DNA from: Paludisphaera mucosa
GTDB lineage: Bacteria > Planctomycetota > Planctomycetia > Isosphaerales > Isosphaeraceae
Reading direction: 5' to 3'
Length of the DNA: 64,000 nt
NCBI RefSeq assembly: GCF_029589435.1
Contig: NZ_JARRAG010000002.1
Location: 310,001 to 374,000, forward strand
Of the stretch, positions 17,791-26,734 are shown piece by piece. Under the pieces are notes generated by a model. That model was not told the origin of the DNA. It did not search any database and was given only the letters and a program-made list of their open reading frames with translations. How positions within the stretch are numbered: the stretch's first letter is position 1; every line of letters begins with the position of its first letter. Position numbers and translations under genes: made by a program.

Positions 17791-18660
17791 TCAAGGCGCC
17801 TTGTCGAACAGCTTCACGACGGCGGTCATGTTGAGATCACCCAGCTTCTCGTCGATCGCCCTCTGGAAGACGCCGCTCGCCGCGCTCGCGATCGGCGCCG
17901 ACGCACTCCCGCCCGCGGTCGTCACCGTGTAGCCGAGGTCCTTCTCGAGGAGCTTGATCGGGAAATGCGCTTCGAAGTTGCCGCTCAGCATCGATTCCGT
18001 GTCGCTCGTCAGGTGCGGGTTCCACATCGCCGTGCCCGCCACGGCGTCCAGGACCCGCTTCGGGTCGACACGCTGCCGCTTCAGCATGCCGATCATCTCC
18101 GCGATGGTCGCCGACTGGACGCCCATGAGCGTATTCGTGACCAGCTTCGCCAGCGCCCCGGCGCCCAGCGGCCCCGCATGGTGGATGCCGGAACCGAGGG
18201 CCTTGAGCAGCGGCTCCGCCCGCTTCATCGTCTCCGGATCGCCCCCGATCAGGAATATCAGCCGGGCGTCCTCCGCCTGCGGAGTGCTGCCGGCCACCGG
18301 TGCTTCCAACAGTGCGATCCCGGCCTTGCTGAAGGCATCGCCGAGTTCGCGGACCCACGCGGGGGTCAGCGTGGAACTCTCGATGGCGACGGCCCCCGGC
18401 TCCATTCCCGCCAGGGCACCGTTCGCCGGATCCAGCCAGACCTGTCGCGAGGCCTCATCATCGCGGACCATCGTCAGGACGAACTCGTTGCCTGCCGCCG
18501 CTTCGCGGGGGGAAGCCGCCGTCTTCGCGCCCGAGGAGGCCAGGTCCTTGGCGGCCTCCGGCACCAGGTTCCAGACCGTGAGTTCGTGACCCGCCTTCAG
18601 CAGGTTGGCCGCCATGCGCGAGCCCATCGCGCCCAGCCCGAGAACTGCGACTTTGCTCAT
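17791..18660 (-). CDS. NAD(P)-dependent beta-hydroxyacid dehydrogenase (HIBADH/GarR/GLYR family)
   Basis: A 289-residue member of the 3-hydroxyisobutyrate dehydrogenase family. The Rossmann motif GLGAMGSRMAANLLKAGH is at residues ~7-24, the substrate loop is EAPVAGSTPQAED, and the catalytic Lys is in GALAKLVTNTL. The segment FPIKLLEKDLGYT is also typical. Family members reduce tartronate, glyoxylate or succinic semialdehydes or oxidise 3- or 4-hydroxy acids; the sequence alone does not decide. The neighbouring succinate-semialdehyde-type dehydrogenase makes 4-hydroxybutyrate/succinic semialdehyde interconversion attractive. Start at 18660 is supported by a GGGGG ribosome binding site; the frame is open eight codons further up. 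Confidence 0.88.
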   Translation of the reverse strand: MSKVAVLGLGAMGSRMAANLLKAGHELTVWNLVPEAAKDLASSGAKTAASPREAAAGNEFVLTMVRDDEASRQVWLDPANGALAGMEPGAVAIESSTLTPAWVRELGDAFSKAGIALLEAPVAGSTPQAEDARLIFLIGGDPETMKRAEPLLKALGSGIHHAGPLGAGALAKLVTNTLMGVQSATIAEMIGMLKRQRVDPKRVLDAVAGTAMWNPHLTSDTESMLSGNFEAHFPIKLLEKDLGYTVTTAGGSASAPIASAASGVFQRAIDEKLGDLNMTAVVKLFDKAP

Positions 18661-18738
18661 GTTTACCCCCGGCTTGACTCGCACCCTGGAAAGAGCGTCG
18701 ATTGAAACATCCGTCCCGATTTCCGGATGGAGGCTCTG

Positions 18739-20118
18739 TCAAGAGTTTTCGATCCAGACGGTTTGCGCATTCACGAAGGCGTGGGCGCCGAAATGAGAGA
18801 GCTCCCGGCCATAGCCGCTGTTCTTGACGCCGCCGACCGGGACCCGAGGATCCGACGCCGTGACGCCATTGATGAAGACTCCCCCGGTATCGAGGTCACG
18901 GGCGATCTTGCGGGCCAAGGCGACGTCACTGGTCCAGAGATTGCCGCTCAGGCCGAACTGGCTCGCATTGGCCGCGACGATGGCCGCATCGACGTCCGGG
19001 ACGCGGGTCATCGCCGCGACTGGGCCGAATGTCTCTTCGTCGAAGGCAGGCATCCCCTCGGCCACCCCGCCCAGCACCGTGGGCATGTAGAATGCCCCAT
19101 CCCCTTCCATCGGCTTGCCCCCGCACAGCACGCTCGCGCCCTTCGCGACGCTGCCTTCGACCTGCCGATGCAGGGAGTCACGCAGGTCGATCCGTGCCAT
19201 CGGTCCCATCCGCATCGCGGGATCCATCGGGTCGCCGACTCGGATCGCCCTCGCCGCCTCGACGAACAACTCCTCGAACTCGTCGGCGATATTCCCCACC
19301 AGGATGAACCGTTTCGCGGCGAGGCAAACCTGACCGGCGTTGCTGAAGCGCCCCTTGATGCCCGCCGCGACGGCCCCGGGAATGTCCGCATCTTCGCAGA
19401 CGATGAATGCATCGGAGCCGCCCAACTCCATGACCGTCTTCTTGATCACCCTCCCGGCCTCGGAGGCGACCGCGGAACCGGCCCGAACGCTCCCCGTGAC
19501 GGACGCCCCCCGGACTCGCGGATCATTGATGACGTCGACGACATCTTCCGTCTTAAGGATCAGATTCTGGAACACCCCTTCAGGGAAGCCGGCCTCACGC
19601 ATCAGTCGTTCGAACTCGAGCGAACTGCCCTGCGTGTTGGGCGAGTGCTTCACCAGGACCACGTTGCCCGCCAGCAGCGTCGGGAGGGCCATCCGAGTCA
19701 GCTGCCATATCGGGAAATTCCACGGCATGATGGCCAGGATCGGCCCGAGCGGCAGATACGAGACGTAGGCGTCGACGCTGCCCGTCGGCGCGGGTGCATC
19801 CGCGAGCATCTGCGGCCCGTGCTCGGCATACCAATCCGCTTCCCGCGCGCACTTCTCCACCTCGGCTTCCGCTTCCGCGAGGATCTTGCCCATCTCGGTC
19901 GTGATCAATCTCGCGAGCGGGGCCTTGTTCTCCCTCAGTGTCGCGGCGAGATCCGAGAGGGACCGCGCACGCTGGTGCACGGATAGTTTCCGATACGTCC
20001 GGTAGCCCCGCTCGGCGCGCATGAGCGCGGCTTCCGTCTCCGTTGGTGTGAAAAACGAGAATGTTTCGACTTGCCGACCCGTGGCCGGATTTATGGTAGA
20101 AAATGTGGATGAATTCAT
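18739..20118 (-). CDS. Succinate-semialdehyde-type aldehyde dehydrogenase
   Basis: A 459-residue NAD(P)-dependent aldehyde dehydrogenase of the short GabD/YneI type, without the usual long N-terminus. Key residues are the catalytic Glu in VMELGGSDAFIV and the nucleophile Cys in NAGQVCLAAKRF. The cofactor region includes MPWNFPIWQ and VTGSVRAG, and the C-terminus has GGVKNSGYGREL. YneI-type enzymes oxidise succinic semialdehyde to succinate. The start MNSSTFSTINPATG at 20118 has an AAAGGG site and is where family homology begins; the upstream ATG at 20181 adds an unlikely leader. Lies between the SDR gene (69 bases upstream) and the reductase gene (78 bases downstream). Confidence 0.88.
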   Translation of the reverse strand: MNSSTFSTINPATGRQVETFSFFTPTETEAALMRAERGYRTYRKLSVHQRARSLSDLAATLRENKAPLARLITTEMGKILAEAEAEVEKCAREADWYAEHGPQMLADAPAPTGSVDAYVSYLPLGPILAIMPWNFPIWQLTRMALPTLLAGNVVLVKHSPNTQGSSLEFERLMREAGFPEGVFQNLILKTEDVVDVINDPRVRGASVTGSVRAGSAVASEAGRVIKKTVMELGGSDAFIVCEDADIPGAVAAGIKGRFSNAGQVCLAAKRFILVGNIADEFEELFVEAARAIRVGDPMDPAMRMGPMARIDLRDSLHRQVEGSVAKGASVLCGGKPMEGDGAFYMPTVLGGVAEGMPAFDEETFGPVAAMTRVPDVDAAIVAANASQFGLSGNLWTSDVALARKIARDLDTGGVFINGVTASDPRVPVGGVKNSGYGRELSHFGAHAFVNAQTVWIENS

Positions 20119-20187
20119 GATGCCCTTTGTGTGATCTGCCGATCCGTCGGCGATTGGTTGCCCAGGACCTCCGGTTGGCATGAACGT

Positions 20188-21048
20188 TCAAGGCCCGGGA
20201 TCAACAGCGGCGGGGGTCTCCGGCTTCATCTCGTAAGACTTCTGGAGGCTCGGCGGCCTGGTGCCGAGGCCGTCCTTGATCTTCTTGTCCCAGACGGCTT
20301 CGATGTTGGCCTTCGTCTCGGGGATCATCGACTTGGGCTCGAGATTGCGGTAGGTGTCGACCTCGCCCGCCGCGACGGCGGTCATGGTGGCGTACACCGG
20401 CTCGGGATCGAACTGCGCCCGGGGGAATGCGAGTTTCGAGTAGTCGAAGAGCCTTTCGGAGGGTTCATCCTCCCAGCTCTTCCAAGTCTCGAACCCGCGA
20501 TCGTTGAAGCCGGTCAGGAACGGGCCCGGGTTGATGGTCGCCACCTCGATCCCGAATTCCCGGAGTTCCAGGCTCATGGTCTCCGCGATGGCCTCGACGG
20601 CGTGCTTGGACGCCGAGTAGATCCCGGTGAATGGGTTGACATTGATGCCCTCCCGGGACGACACCCACACGATCCTCCCCCGGCCTCGCTTGACCATCTG
20701 CCTGGCGATGCCCTGGGTCAACAGGAGCGGCCCGATGACATTCACCTCGAATTCACGACGCATGTTGGCGGCCGGGATGTCGACGACGGATCCACCTTCC
20801 AGGACCCCGGCGTTGTTCACGAGGATCTCCACGTCCCACCCCAATGCCTTCCTGCGATCGCCTTCGTCGGTGACGTCGAGCTTCTCGACCCGAAGGCCGA
20901 CCCCGCGCGCCGCGGCTTCGCGTTTCAGGGTCTGCACCTGAGCGTAGATCTCGACCGAGGCGATGACGTCGAAGCCCTTCTCCGCGAGCCGCATCGCGAC
21001 CTCAAGCCCGAACCCGGACCCCGCTCCCGTGATCAGCGCGGTTTTCAT
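20188..21048 (-). CDS. Short-chain dehydrogenase/reductase
   Basis: A 286-residue classical SDR. The cofactor motif TGAGSGFG is at residues 7-14, NNAG is present, and the catalytic Ser-Tyr-Lys set lies in VSSREG and YSASKHAVE. LEIFGIEV-type text follows as LREFGIEVATINPGPF, which marks the usual substrate-loop start. Substrate unknown. I took MKTALITG at 21048, which has a GAGGG site ten bases before it; an ATG four codons upstream overlaps that site. It is probably the first gene of the long leftward cluster ending with fumC. Confidence 0.88.
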   Translation of the reverse strand: MKTALITGAGSGFGLEVAMRLAEKGFDVIASVEIYAQVQTLKREAAARGVGLRVEKLDVTDEGDRRKALGWDVEILVNNAGVLEGGSVVDIPAANMRREFEVNVIGPLLLTQGIARQMVKRGRGRIVWVSSREGINVNPFTGIYSASKHAVEAIAETMSLELREFGIEVATINPGPFLTGFNDRGFETWKSWEDEPSERLFDYSKLAFPRAQFDPEPVYATMTAVAAGEVDTYRNLEPKSMIPETKANIEAVWDKKIKDGLGTRPPSLQKSYEMKPETPAAVDPGP

Positions 21049-21419
21049 CGATACCCTCATTGATGTTCTCTGGATGGAAAACCACCTGGGCCCAGGACCA
21101 TGGCCCGCTTCCCGTGTGCCTGCAAGTTGCACCGCCGCACAAGTGATAACCAAACGGCGGCGATGTCGACCTGCTCGAGTCGCCGGAGGCTCTCAAGCCG
21201 CCGGTGGACGGCCTTTGCATGGAGAAGTTCAAGAGGCGGATCGACCTCATCGGCTGAACAACTTGCACGGCAAGGGCGGCAGTGAGCGGACATGAGGCTC
21301 GTGACCTTCTCCGATTCATCCCCAGCTTCGTCAGGTTGACGCCGGTGGTGTCGAAGGTCGGAGCTTATTATCGAGGCTTCATCGTGTTGGCGGTGCAACA
21401 CGACCAAGGATAATCCTTA
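21049..21419. other. Intergenic stretch before the SDR-led operon
   Basis: About 370 bases without a recognisable gene. It separates the monooxygenase gene from the SDR gene on the same strand, and probably holds the operon promoter or a remnant. Only low-quality overlapping frames are present, and no clear repeat or hairpin was found. Confidence 0.45.
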
Positions 21420-21890
21420 TCAGGCGGGCTTGACTGGCTGGCCCAGCATGACCCCGAACTTTCCATGAAGGATGTCGAGCCGGTGAAGCTGCGCCGGGTA
21501 GGCCAACAGATCATGGAGGAGTTCGGGGCGAGTGAAGAAGTTCTGGCCGCCCGGGCCATTATCATGGTCGTGCCTGGCCTGGGAGTTCGGGAAGGCTTCG
21601 AAGATGCCGAACGTCGTCTTCGAATAGCGCAGGGCGAACCAAGGTCCGGTCAGCGGCTCTTTGTCGATCCCATCGTGGATGTCCTGAAGGAAGGCCAGGA
21701 GCAGCTCCTCCTTGCCCGGCTTGGCCTCCATGTGGATGTAGTAGGCCTTCTGTCCGGGCGTGTCGTTGAGGCCGATGACGACGAAGCCCGGGTGGGACGG
21801 GTCGTCCTGCGACCAGTCCGGACTGGGGTTTGGAAACGGGGGGAGGCTCATTCCGTCGCCAGGATAGTTCTCGCCTGTGTTGTCGCTCAT
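21420..21890 (-). CDS. Antibiotic biosynthesis monooxygenase (ABM) domain protein
   Basis: A 156-residue protein. Residues ~45-150 form an ABM ferredoxin-like domain: KAYYIHMEAKPGKEELLLAFL, then PLTGPWFALRYSKTTFGIFEAF and a closing helix HDLLAYPA. Relatives such as YgiN are small quinol monooxygenases; the substrate here is unknown. The first ~40 residues are Pro-rich and polar. The ribosome binding site AAAGGA precedes the ATG well. It is transcribed away from the LysR gene, whose start is 174 bases away, which is the standard layout for a LysR target. Confidence 0.8.
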   Translation of the reverse strand: MSDNTGENYPGDGMSLPPFPNPSPDWSQDDPSHPGFVVIGLNDTPGQKAYYIHMEAKPGKEELLLAFLQDIHDGIDKEPLTGPWFALRYSKTTFGIFEAFPNSQARHDHDNGPGGQNFFTRPELLHDLLAYPAQLHRLDILHGKFGVMLGQPVKPA

Positions 21891-21982
21891 GGGCTTCCTT
21901 TAACTGGTCGGAGGCGGACCGGCACTTCACGACGGGATGAAGCGCGACTCCGCCTCGTTGTCGAGGACGATCGGAGACGTTT

Positions 21983-21993
21983 ATGGTTACCAT
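21983..21993. promoter_or_regulatory. Candidate LysR operator in the divergent promoter
   Basis: ATGGT-T-ACCAT, a perfect 5-bp dyad around one base, lies in the 174-base region between the divergently transcribed ABM and LysR genes. It is 72 bases before the LysR start and 90 before the ABM start. LysR proteins bind dyads in such regions, but this one lacks the exact T-N11-A form, so it is only a candidate. Confidence 0.35.
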
Positions 21994-22064
21994 GGAGCAC
22001 ACAACGGCGTCCAACAGCCGAAAACGATTGTCGGATCGCGCAAGGCGATCGAGGAGTTCGTCCC

Positions 22065-22961
22065 TTGGAACTGCGCCAGATCCGCTACTTCCTCGCCGTC
22101 GCCGAGGCGAAACACTTCACCAAGGCGGCCCAGGCGCTGGGCATCTCGCAGTCGACCCTCTCGGCCCAGGTCAAGGAGCTGGAACGCGACCTGGGAACCC
22201 CCCTGTTCGATCGGACCGGGAGAGCGGTCCGCTTTTCCGAGGCGGGCAAGGCGTTCCTGGAGCACGCCTACCGGACGCTCCGCGACGCCGAGGCGGGCCG
22301 CGACGCGGTCAAGGCGATACTTGCCGCCGACATCGGCCATCTGCGCGTCGGGGTAACGCATTGCTTCGGCACGCGCCTGATGCCCGAAATCGTCGCCGAT
22401 TTCATTCGCCGGCATCCTGGTGTGAGCCTGCTGATCACCAATACAAGCGGGCCAGCCATCCGCAACGGGGTCGCCTCGGGTCGCTTCGACCTCGGCATCT
22501 CCTACACGATGACGGATGCCAAGGAAGTCGACCTAGAGCCCTGGTTGGACGACGAGCTCGTGCTGGTCTGCCCGACGGGCCATCCGCTCGCCGGCCGGGG
22601 ATCGATCCGCTTCGCCGAACTCCACGGCGAGCCGCTGATCCTCACCGACATCGACTGCACGAGTCGCCTCCGGCTCGACGAGGTCATGGAGGAGCGTGAG
22701 ATCAGTCCGAAGATCATGCTCGAGATCAACGACACGAACACCATCCTCGAAACCGTCCGTCGAGGAGCTTACGCGACGATCATGCCTCGTCAGGCCGTCC
22801 TAGCCATCGAGGGGATCGAGGTGATCCCGATGATCGAGCCGAATGTCGCCATGCCCATCGCCATCATATGGCCGATCAACATCCCACGAACTTCGGCCAT
22901 GCTTGCGTTCCGAACGTCCATCCTCCAGGTCGAACCCCTGAAGTTTCCACCTCGGAGCTAG
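22065..22961 (+). CDS. LysR-family transcriptional regulator (TTG start)
   Basis: A 298-residue LysR regulator: winged helix-turn-helix at 1-60 (FTKAAQALGISQSTLSAQVK and LFDRTGRAVRFSEAG) and periplasmic-binding-like effector domain from about 90. I chose the TTG at 22065 because the protein then begins LELRQIRYFLAVAE, exactly like the family, and GAGGAG stands eight bases before it. The open frame extends far upstream but has no family homology. It probably controls the divergent ABM gene and perhaps the leftward metabolic cluster. Its TAG stop at 22959-22961 contains the TA target of the IS630 element that follows. Confidence 0.92.
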   Translation: MELRQIRYFLAVAEAKHFTKAAQALGISQSTLSAQVKELERDLGTPLFDRTGRAVRFSEAGKAFLEHAYRTLRDAEAGRDAVKAILAADIGHLRVGVTHCFGTRLMPEIVADFIRRHPGVSLLITNTSGPAIRNGVASGRFDLGISYTMTDAKEVDLEPWLDDELVLVCPTGHPLAGRGSIRFAELHGEPLILTDIDCTSRLRLDEVMEEREISPKIMLEINDTNTILETVRRGAYATIMPRQAVLAIEGIEVIPMIEPNVAMPIAIIWPINIPRTSAMLAFRTSILQVEPLKFPPRS

Positions 22962-24187
22962 TGTTCCGCCACACCTGAGTTTGTGGTTGTGGTAGGATCT
23001 CCCCCAATAAGGAGGAGATCCGCCATGGCCCTGAAGGACAAGCGCCTCGTCCGGTTGACCGACGCTCAGCGGGCGCAGCTGGAGAAGATGACCGCCGGGG
23101 GCCGCCACGCCGCGGCCGCCCTCGTCCACGCCCGCATCCTGCTCAAGGCCGACGTCGGCCCCGGCGGTCCCGGATGGGGCGACGCCGCGATCGCCGAGGC
23201 CGTCGAGTGCTCGGAGGGCACGGTCGCCCGCGTCCGCAAGCGGTTCGCCGAGGGCGGGTTCGAAGCGGCCGTCCACCGCAGGAAGCCGACCGGCCGACAA
23301 TACCGCAAGCTCGACGGGGCCCAGGAGGCGCGGCTCGTCGCCCTGGCCTGCTCGGCACCGCCCGACGGCAAGGCCCGCTGGACGCTGAAGATGCTGGCCG
23401 ACCGGCTCGTCGAAGTCGAAGCGGTGGACGCCGTCAGCGACGAGACGGTACGCCGGGTCCTCAAAAAAACGCGCCGAAGCCCTGGCTGAAGCAGCAGTGG
23501 GTGATCCCGCCCAAGGCGGACGCCGAGTTCGTCCGCGCGATGGAGGGCGTGCTGGAGGTCTACGCCCGCCCGCACGGCCCGAGGCGGCCGGTGGTCTGCG
23601 TCGACGAGGGCGGCAAGCGGCTGATCGGCGAAGCCCGGCCGCCGCCGCCCACCCGACCGGGCAGCACCGCCAAGGAGGACTACGAGTACGTCCGCCACGG
23701 CATGGCCGACCTCTTCATGGCCTTCGAGCCGCTGGCCGGCAGGCGGCGGGTCGAGGTGACCGAGAGGAAGACCAAGGCCGACTTCGCCCGGCTGCTGAAG
23801 CGGGTCGCCGACGAGTGGCACCCGGAGGCAGAGCGGGTCGCGCTGGTGATGGACAACCTGAGCACGCACAGGCCGGCCGTCCTGTACGAGGCGTTCGAGC
23901 CGGCCGAGGCGCGGCGGATCCTGGGCCGCCTGGAGTTCGTCTACACGCCCAAGCACGGCAGCTGGCTGAACGTGGCGGAGTGCGAGCTGTCGGTCCTGGC
24001 CCGGCAGCGTCTCGACCGCCGCATCCCCGACATGGGGGCTCTCAGGCGGGAGGTGGCGGCCTGGGAGGCCGACCGGAACGCGGCCGCCGTGAAGGTCGAC
24101 TGGCAGTTCACGACGGCGGACGCCCGGGTCAAGCTCAAGCGGCTGTACCCGGCCCTGGAAACCGTAAACTCAGGTGTGGCGGACCAC
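22961..24187. mobile_element. IS630-family insertion sequence
   Basis: A 1,227-base element flanked by the TA target duplication (22959-22960 and 24188-24189). The terminal inverted repeats run over 22 bases with one mismatch and include the perfect 17-mer CCGCCACACCTGAGTTT at 22966-22982 (complement at 24166-24182). It carries one rightward transposase gene in two overlapping frames. The insertion site was CTAG, shared by the stop codons of two convergent genes, and both stops are restored. Confidence 0.93.
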
Positions 24188-24190
24188 TAG
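23025..24190 (+). CDS. IS630-family transposase, made by -1 frameshifting
   Basis: The first frame (23025-23489) holds two helix-turn-helix segments (MALKDKRLVRLTDAQR, then GDAAIAEAVECSEGTVARVRKRF). The second frame holds the DDE domain: VVCVDEG, then LVMDNLSTH, and the Glu in PKHGSWLNVAECEL. The frames join at a run of seven A at 23463-23469. A -1 shift there gives ...VLKK-NAPKPWLKQQW, continuous with the family. Such shifts are normal for IS630, so this copy is likely functional rather than broken. The ribosome binding site AAGGAGGAG is strong. The TAG stop (24188-24190) is completed by the target-site TA outside the element. Confidence 0.9.
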
Positions 24191-25572
24191 CGATCGACCG
24201 CACCTACCCCCTGAGGACGAGAGCGGAAGTCAACGCCATCCGGTCCCAGCGGGCGAGAATGGGCCAATTGGGGCAGGCCATCGTTGTTCAGCCTGAAGCT
24301 ATGGAGGATGTTGCCCGCCTCGCTTTTATTCTCCTCGGTCTGGTTGACTCGCTGGCTGATGACATACAGGAAGCGCTCGTCCGGGGAGAGCGTGCATTGG
24401 AACGCGGTGCTGTCGGGTTGTTCGAAGTTTCGGTTGTTGATGAACCGGCCGCCGGGCTGAGGCACTTCAATCGCACCGATCTCGACGGGTCTTTCCGCGT
24501 GATCGCCCGAAATGTCGTAGGTCGACACCGTGGCCGCCCCCTGCTTCAGGTCGGGACGAGGCAAGTTGTTGACTGTATACAGGCGTGTCCCTGCTTTGTT
24601 CGGAAGCACCCAGCAAATGTCTTGGCCGCTGTTGGGCACCGAGCCGCGGAACTGAATGCCGCCGTCTGCCGTATACCGAAAGACCCCGAGGTTGTTTCGC
24701 GTAACGAATCCGACATACAGTAGCGGCAACTTGGGATGCGTCCAGAGCCCCAGCGGCATGGAAGGAACGCCGGGCATACCTTTGTATTTGTAGCTCGCAT
24801 CCGTTTCCGACAATTGGACAAGTGCGAGTTCGGAGAGGACGCTGTCGGGTCCGATCTTGAATACGTGCATCTGTCCCTTGACGCTCGCCTCGTCGCCCGC
24901 CAGGAACGACCGCTTGCCTTCGCCGTCGAAATCCGCATCGACCTCGAAGTCATTGCCGAAGGCGATTGCCGGGTTCGTCTGAGATACGTGAACTTGCGTC
25001 GGCTTGTGCCCGTCTTCGACCTCGACCTTGGAGACGAACCGTAGCGACCCGGTCGCCTCGATCCGGAAGGAGCAGTAGCTCGCTTTCGACCTGCCCTTCA
25101 GATCCTCGGCCTGGTGATAGTCGCCGTTGCGATTCGACACGAGCAACGTGCCGCCGCTTACGGAGAGGCTGTTGGGGGCTATGCCGTGGGACGGGAACGG
25201 CGATCCGGGGACATGCTTCAGCGAGCCGTCGCGAGTAATGTCAAAGACCGCGACCGTGTTGCTGTGGCCATTGACCGTGAAGAGCCGCCGTCCGTCGGCG
25301 CTGATCACCAGCGGCGTGTCGTTGTCATTTGGTCCTAGCTTGCCATGCGTATCGTTGTTGATGCCGGTGCCGCCGGTGTGGAACGGATTCCCAGGGTGAG
25401 GAGACATGGAGCCGTCGTCATGGCGGGAATAGCCGAGGACGGCGTTTTGACCCTCTCGGATGTCGTTGGTCTGCAGGAACAGATATCGACCCTCCTGAGC
25501 GATGACTGGGCTGCTGGACAGAAGGGCCGCCCACAGCCCGAAAGTAACGGCCTGCATCCTACGGTGTTTCAT
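24187..25572 (-). CDS. Secreted lactonase-family beta-propeller protein
   Basis: A 461-residue protein with a signal peptide (MKHRRMQAVTFGLWAALLSSSPVIA). The mature part consists of repeated beta-propeller blades resembling the 6-phosphogluconolactonase/YkgB lactonase family (GRRLFTVNGHSNTVAVFDI, GTLLVSNRNGD, GTRLYTVNN, DERFLYVISQ). Activity is not shown by the sequence; many such propellers act in the periplasm as binding or hydrolytic modules. It lies 190 bases downstream of the cytochrome P460 gene on the same strand and may be cotranscribed with it. Its TAG stop overlaps the IS630 target site on the other strand. Confidence 0.8.
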   Translation of the reverse strand: MKHRRMQAVTFGLWAALLSSSPVIAQEGRYLFLQTNDIREGQNAVLGYSRHDDGSMSPHPGNPFHTGGTGINNDTHGKLGPNDNDTPLVISADGRRLFTVNGHSNTVAVFDITRDGSLKHVPGSPFPSHGIAPNSLSVSGGTLLVSNRNGDYHQAEDLKGRSKASYCSFRIEATGSLRFVSKVEVEDGHKPTQVHVSQTNPAIAFGNDFEVDADFDGEGKRSFLAGDEASVKGQMHVFKIGPDSVLSELALVQLSETDASYKYKGMPGVPSMPLGLWTHPKLPLLYVGFVTRNNLGVFRYTADGGIQFRGSVPNSGQDICWVLPNKAGTRLYTVNNLPRPDLKQGAATVSTYDISGDHAERPVEIGAIEVPQPGGRFINNRNFEQPDSTAFQCTLSPDERFLYVISQRVNQTEENKSEAGNILHSFRLNNDGLPQLAHSRPLGPDGVDFRSRPQGVGAVDR

Positions 25573-25762
25573 GCTGAACGCCTCGGAGATAGGAATGAGT
25601 ATGAAGGAGCTGACGCCGCATTTTGACGTTGCGGGTCGTAAGCCGGGGTGAACGGCCCCGCCGGCGTGCGGCAGCCGGTGCGATATCGCTCGGCGACGAG
25701 GCCCGACTGAATCACCCCAGCCTGGGGAATCCTCGCCTTCGCGGAGACGACCGGCTTGCCGA

Positions 25763-26371
25763 TCATCGCTGCTCCGTCCTGGCCTTGGTCAGGACGTCCT
25801 TGAGGACGGGGTACACGTCGGAGAACACGAAGTTCGTTGCATTCTGGTCGTGACAGCTGTTGCATGACGCGACCTTGTTCCTGGATGCCCCCGTCTTCAG
25901 GGGGTATTTGTGGCCGAAGCTGAAGTAGGCCCAGTTGCCGGGCTCCTCCGCGAAGCGTTTGCCGTCCTTGATCGACACTTCCAGGCCGGTGAAACCCCCC
26001 TGGAAGTAGCCATTTCCGCTCGGCTGAACCTTCGAGCCGACGGAGGTCAGCTCCTTGACGATGACGGTTCCGTCGCGGTATTCGCCATGCTGCTCGACGT
26101 AGGCGAAGCTCTCCGGGTCCATGTATGTGTTGTGGAACTCAGGGAAGCTGGCTTCGCCCTCGTTCATGTCGTTCGGGGTGACGGGGGCCCCGAGAAAGAC
26201 CCACTTGCGAAAGCCGGCCGGCTGCTTGATCGAGCCGTCCTCGTTGAACTCCACGAGCGAACCCTTCGCGGCGGGCTGCCGGGCCAGCGACTCCGACTCC
26301 CCGGCCGTCCAGGCGGATGCGATGAAAGCCCCGCCGATCAACGCGGCCCACATCAACCATCGTCTGTTCAT
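25763..26371 (-). CDS. Cytochrome P460-family c-type haem protein
   Basis: A 202-residue exported protein with a signal peptide (about residues 1-25) and a C-terminal haem c attachment motif CNSCH. The body matches the cytochrome P460 domain: FRKWVFLGAPVTPNDMN, then FHNTYMDPESFAYVE, FRDGT-like YRDGTVIVKEL and WAYFSFGH. P460 proteins act in the periplasm on hydroxylamine or nitric oxide, or serve as electron carriers. The cross-linking Lys cannot be assigned by eye. The gene is transcribed away from the Crp/Fnr gene, and a palindrome at 26510-26525 lies about 140 bases before its start. Confidence 0.88.
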   Translation of the reverse strand: MNRRWLMWAALIGGAFIASAWTAGESESLARQPAAKGSLVEFNEDGSIKQPAGFRKWVFLGAPVTPNDMNEGEASFPEFHNTYMDPESFAYVEQHGEYRDGTVIVKELTSVGSKVQPSGNGYFQGGFTGLEVSIKDGKRFAEEPGNWAYFSFGHKYPLKTGASRNKVASCNSCHDQNATNFVFSDVYPVLKDVLTKARTEQR

Positions 26372-26734
26372 GGCTCGCTCCCATTATCCTTGTCCGTCGA
26401 CGAAGTTTGGCGACGATTCGTCCGTGCCGCGACGCGGGTTCCGCGTTGCAGGTCCGGCCGGTCGTCGCACAGGATTTTTCGGAGTATACAGATGCCCTCA
26501 TGGGGCTGCTGTCATTTGGATGACAAATTGTTCAAATTTTGATGTTGAGCCTTTCGATTCGATCGAGCGAAGGCCCGTGATTTCAGGTTCAGCAGGAGCG
26601 ATTTGCGAAAGCCCGAGGCAAGCGGGTACCATCGCCAGGATTTCCGCAGCGGATCGACCACGAGATGGGCCCGGCTTCCCCCAGGCCGAAGTCCGTTTAG
26701 CATCTCACGCGGAGCCTTGACCGAAGGGGCCTCG
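26372..26734. promoter_or_regulatory. Divergent promoter region between P460 and Crp/Fnr genes
   Basis: A 363-base intergenic region serving both divergent genes. It contains an AT-rich core near 26520-26560 (TTGTTCAAATTTTGATG) next to the palindrome at 26510-26525. No open reading frame of quality is present. Confidence 0.6.
26510..26525. promoter_or_regulatory. Palindromic operator TGTCAT-N4-ATGACA, copy 1
   Basis: Perfect 6-bp arms separated by TTGG. The same 16-base pattern recurs at 27448-27463, on the other side of the Crp/Fnr gene. Length and spacing are those of Crp/Fnr-type sites (5-6 bp arms, four- to six-base centre), so this is probably the binding site of the adjacent regulator. 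Confidence 0.7.

Noticed and set aside
23025-24190. IS630 transposase as a pseudogene because of two frames
   Set aside because: The join lies at seven A in a family known for -1 frameshifting, and both terminal repeats and the target duplication are intact.
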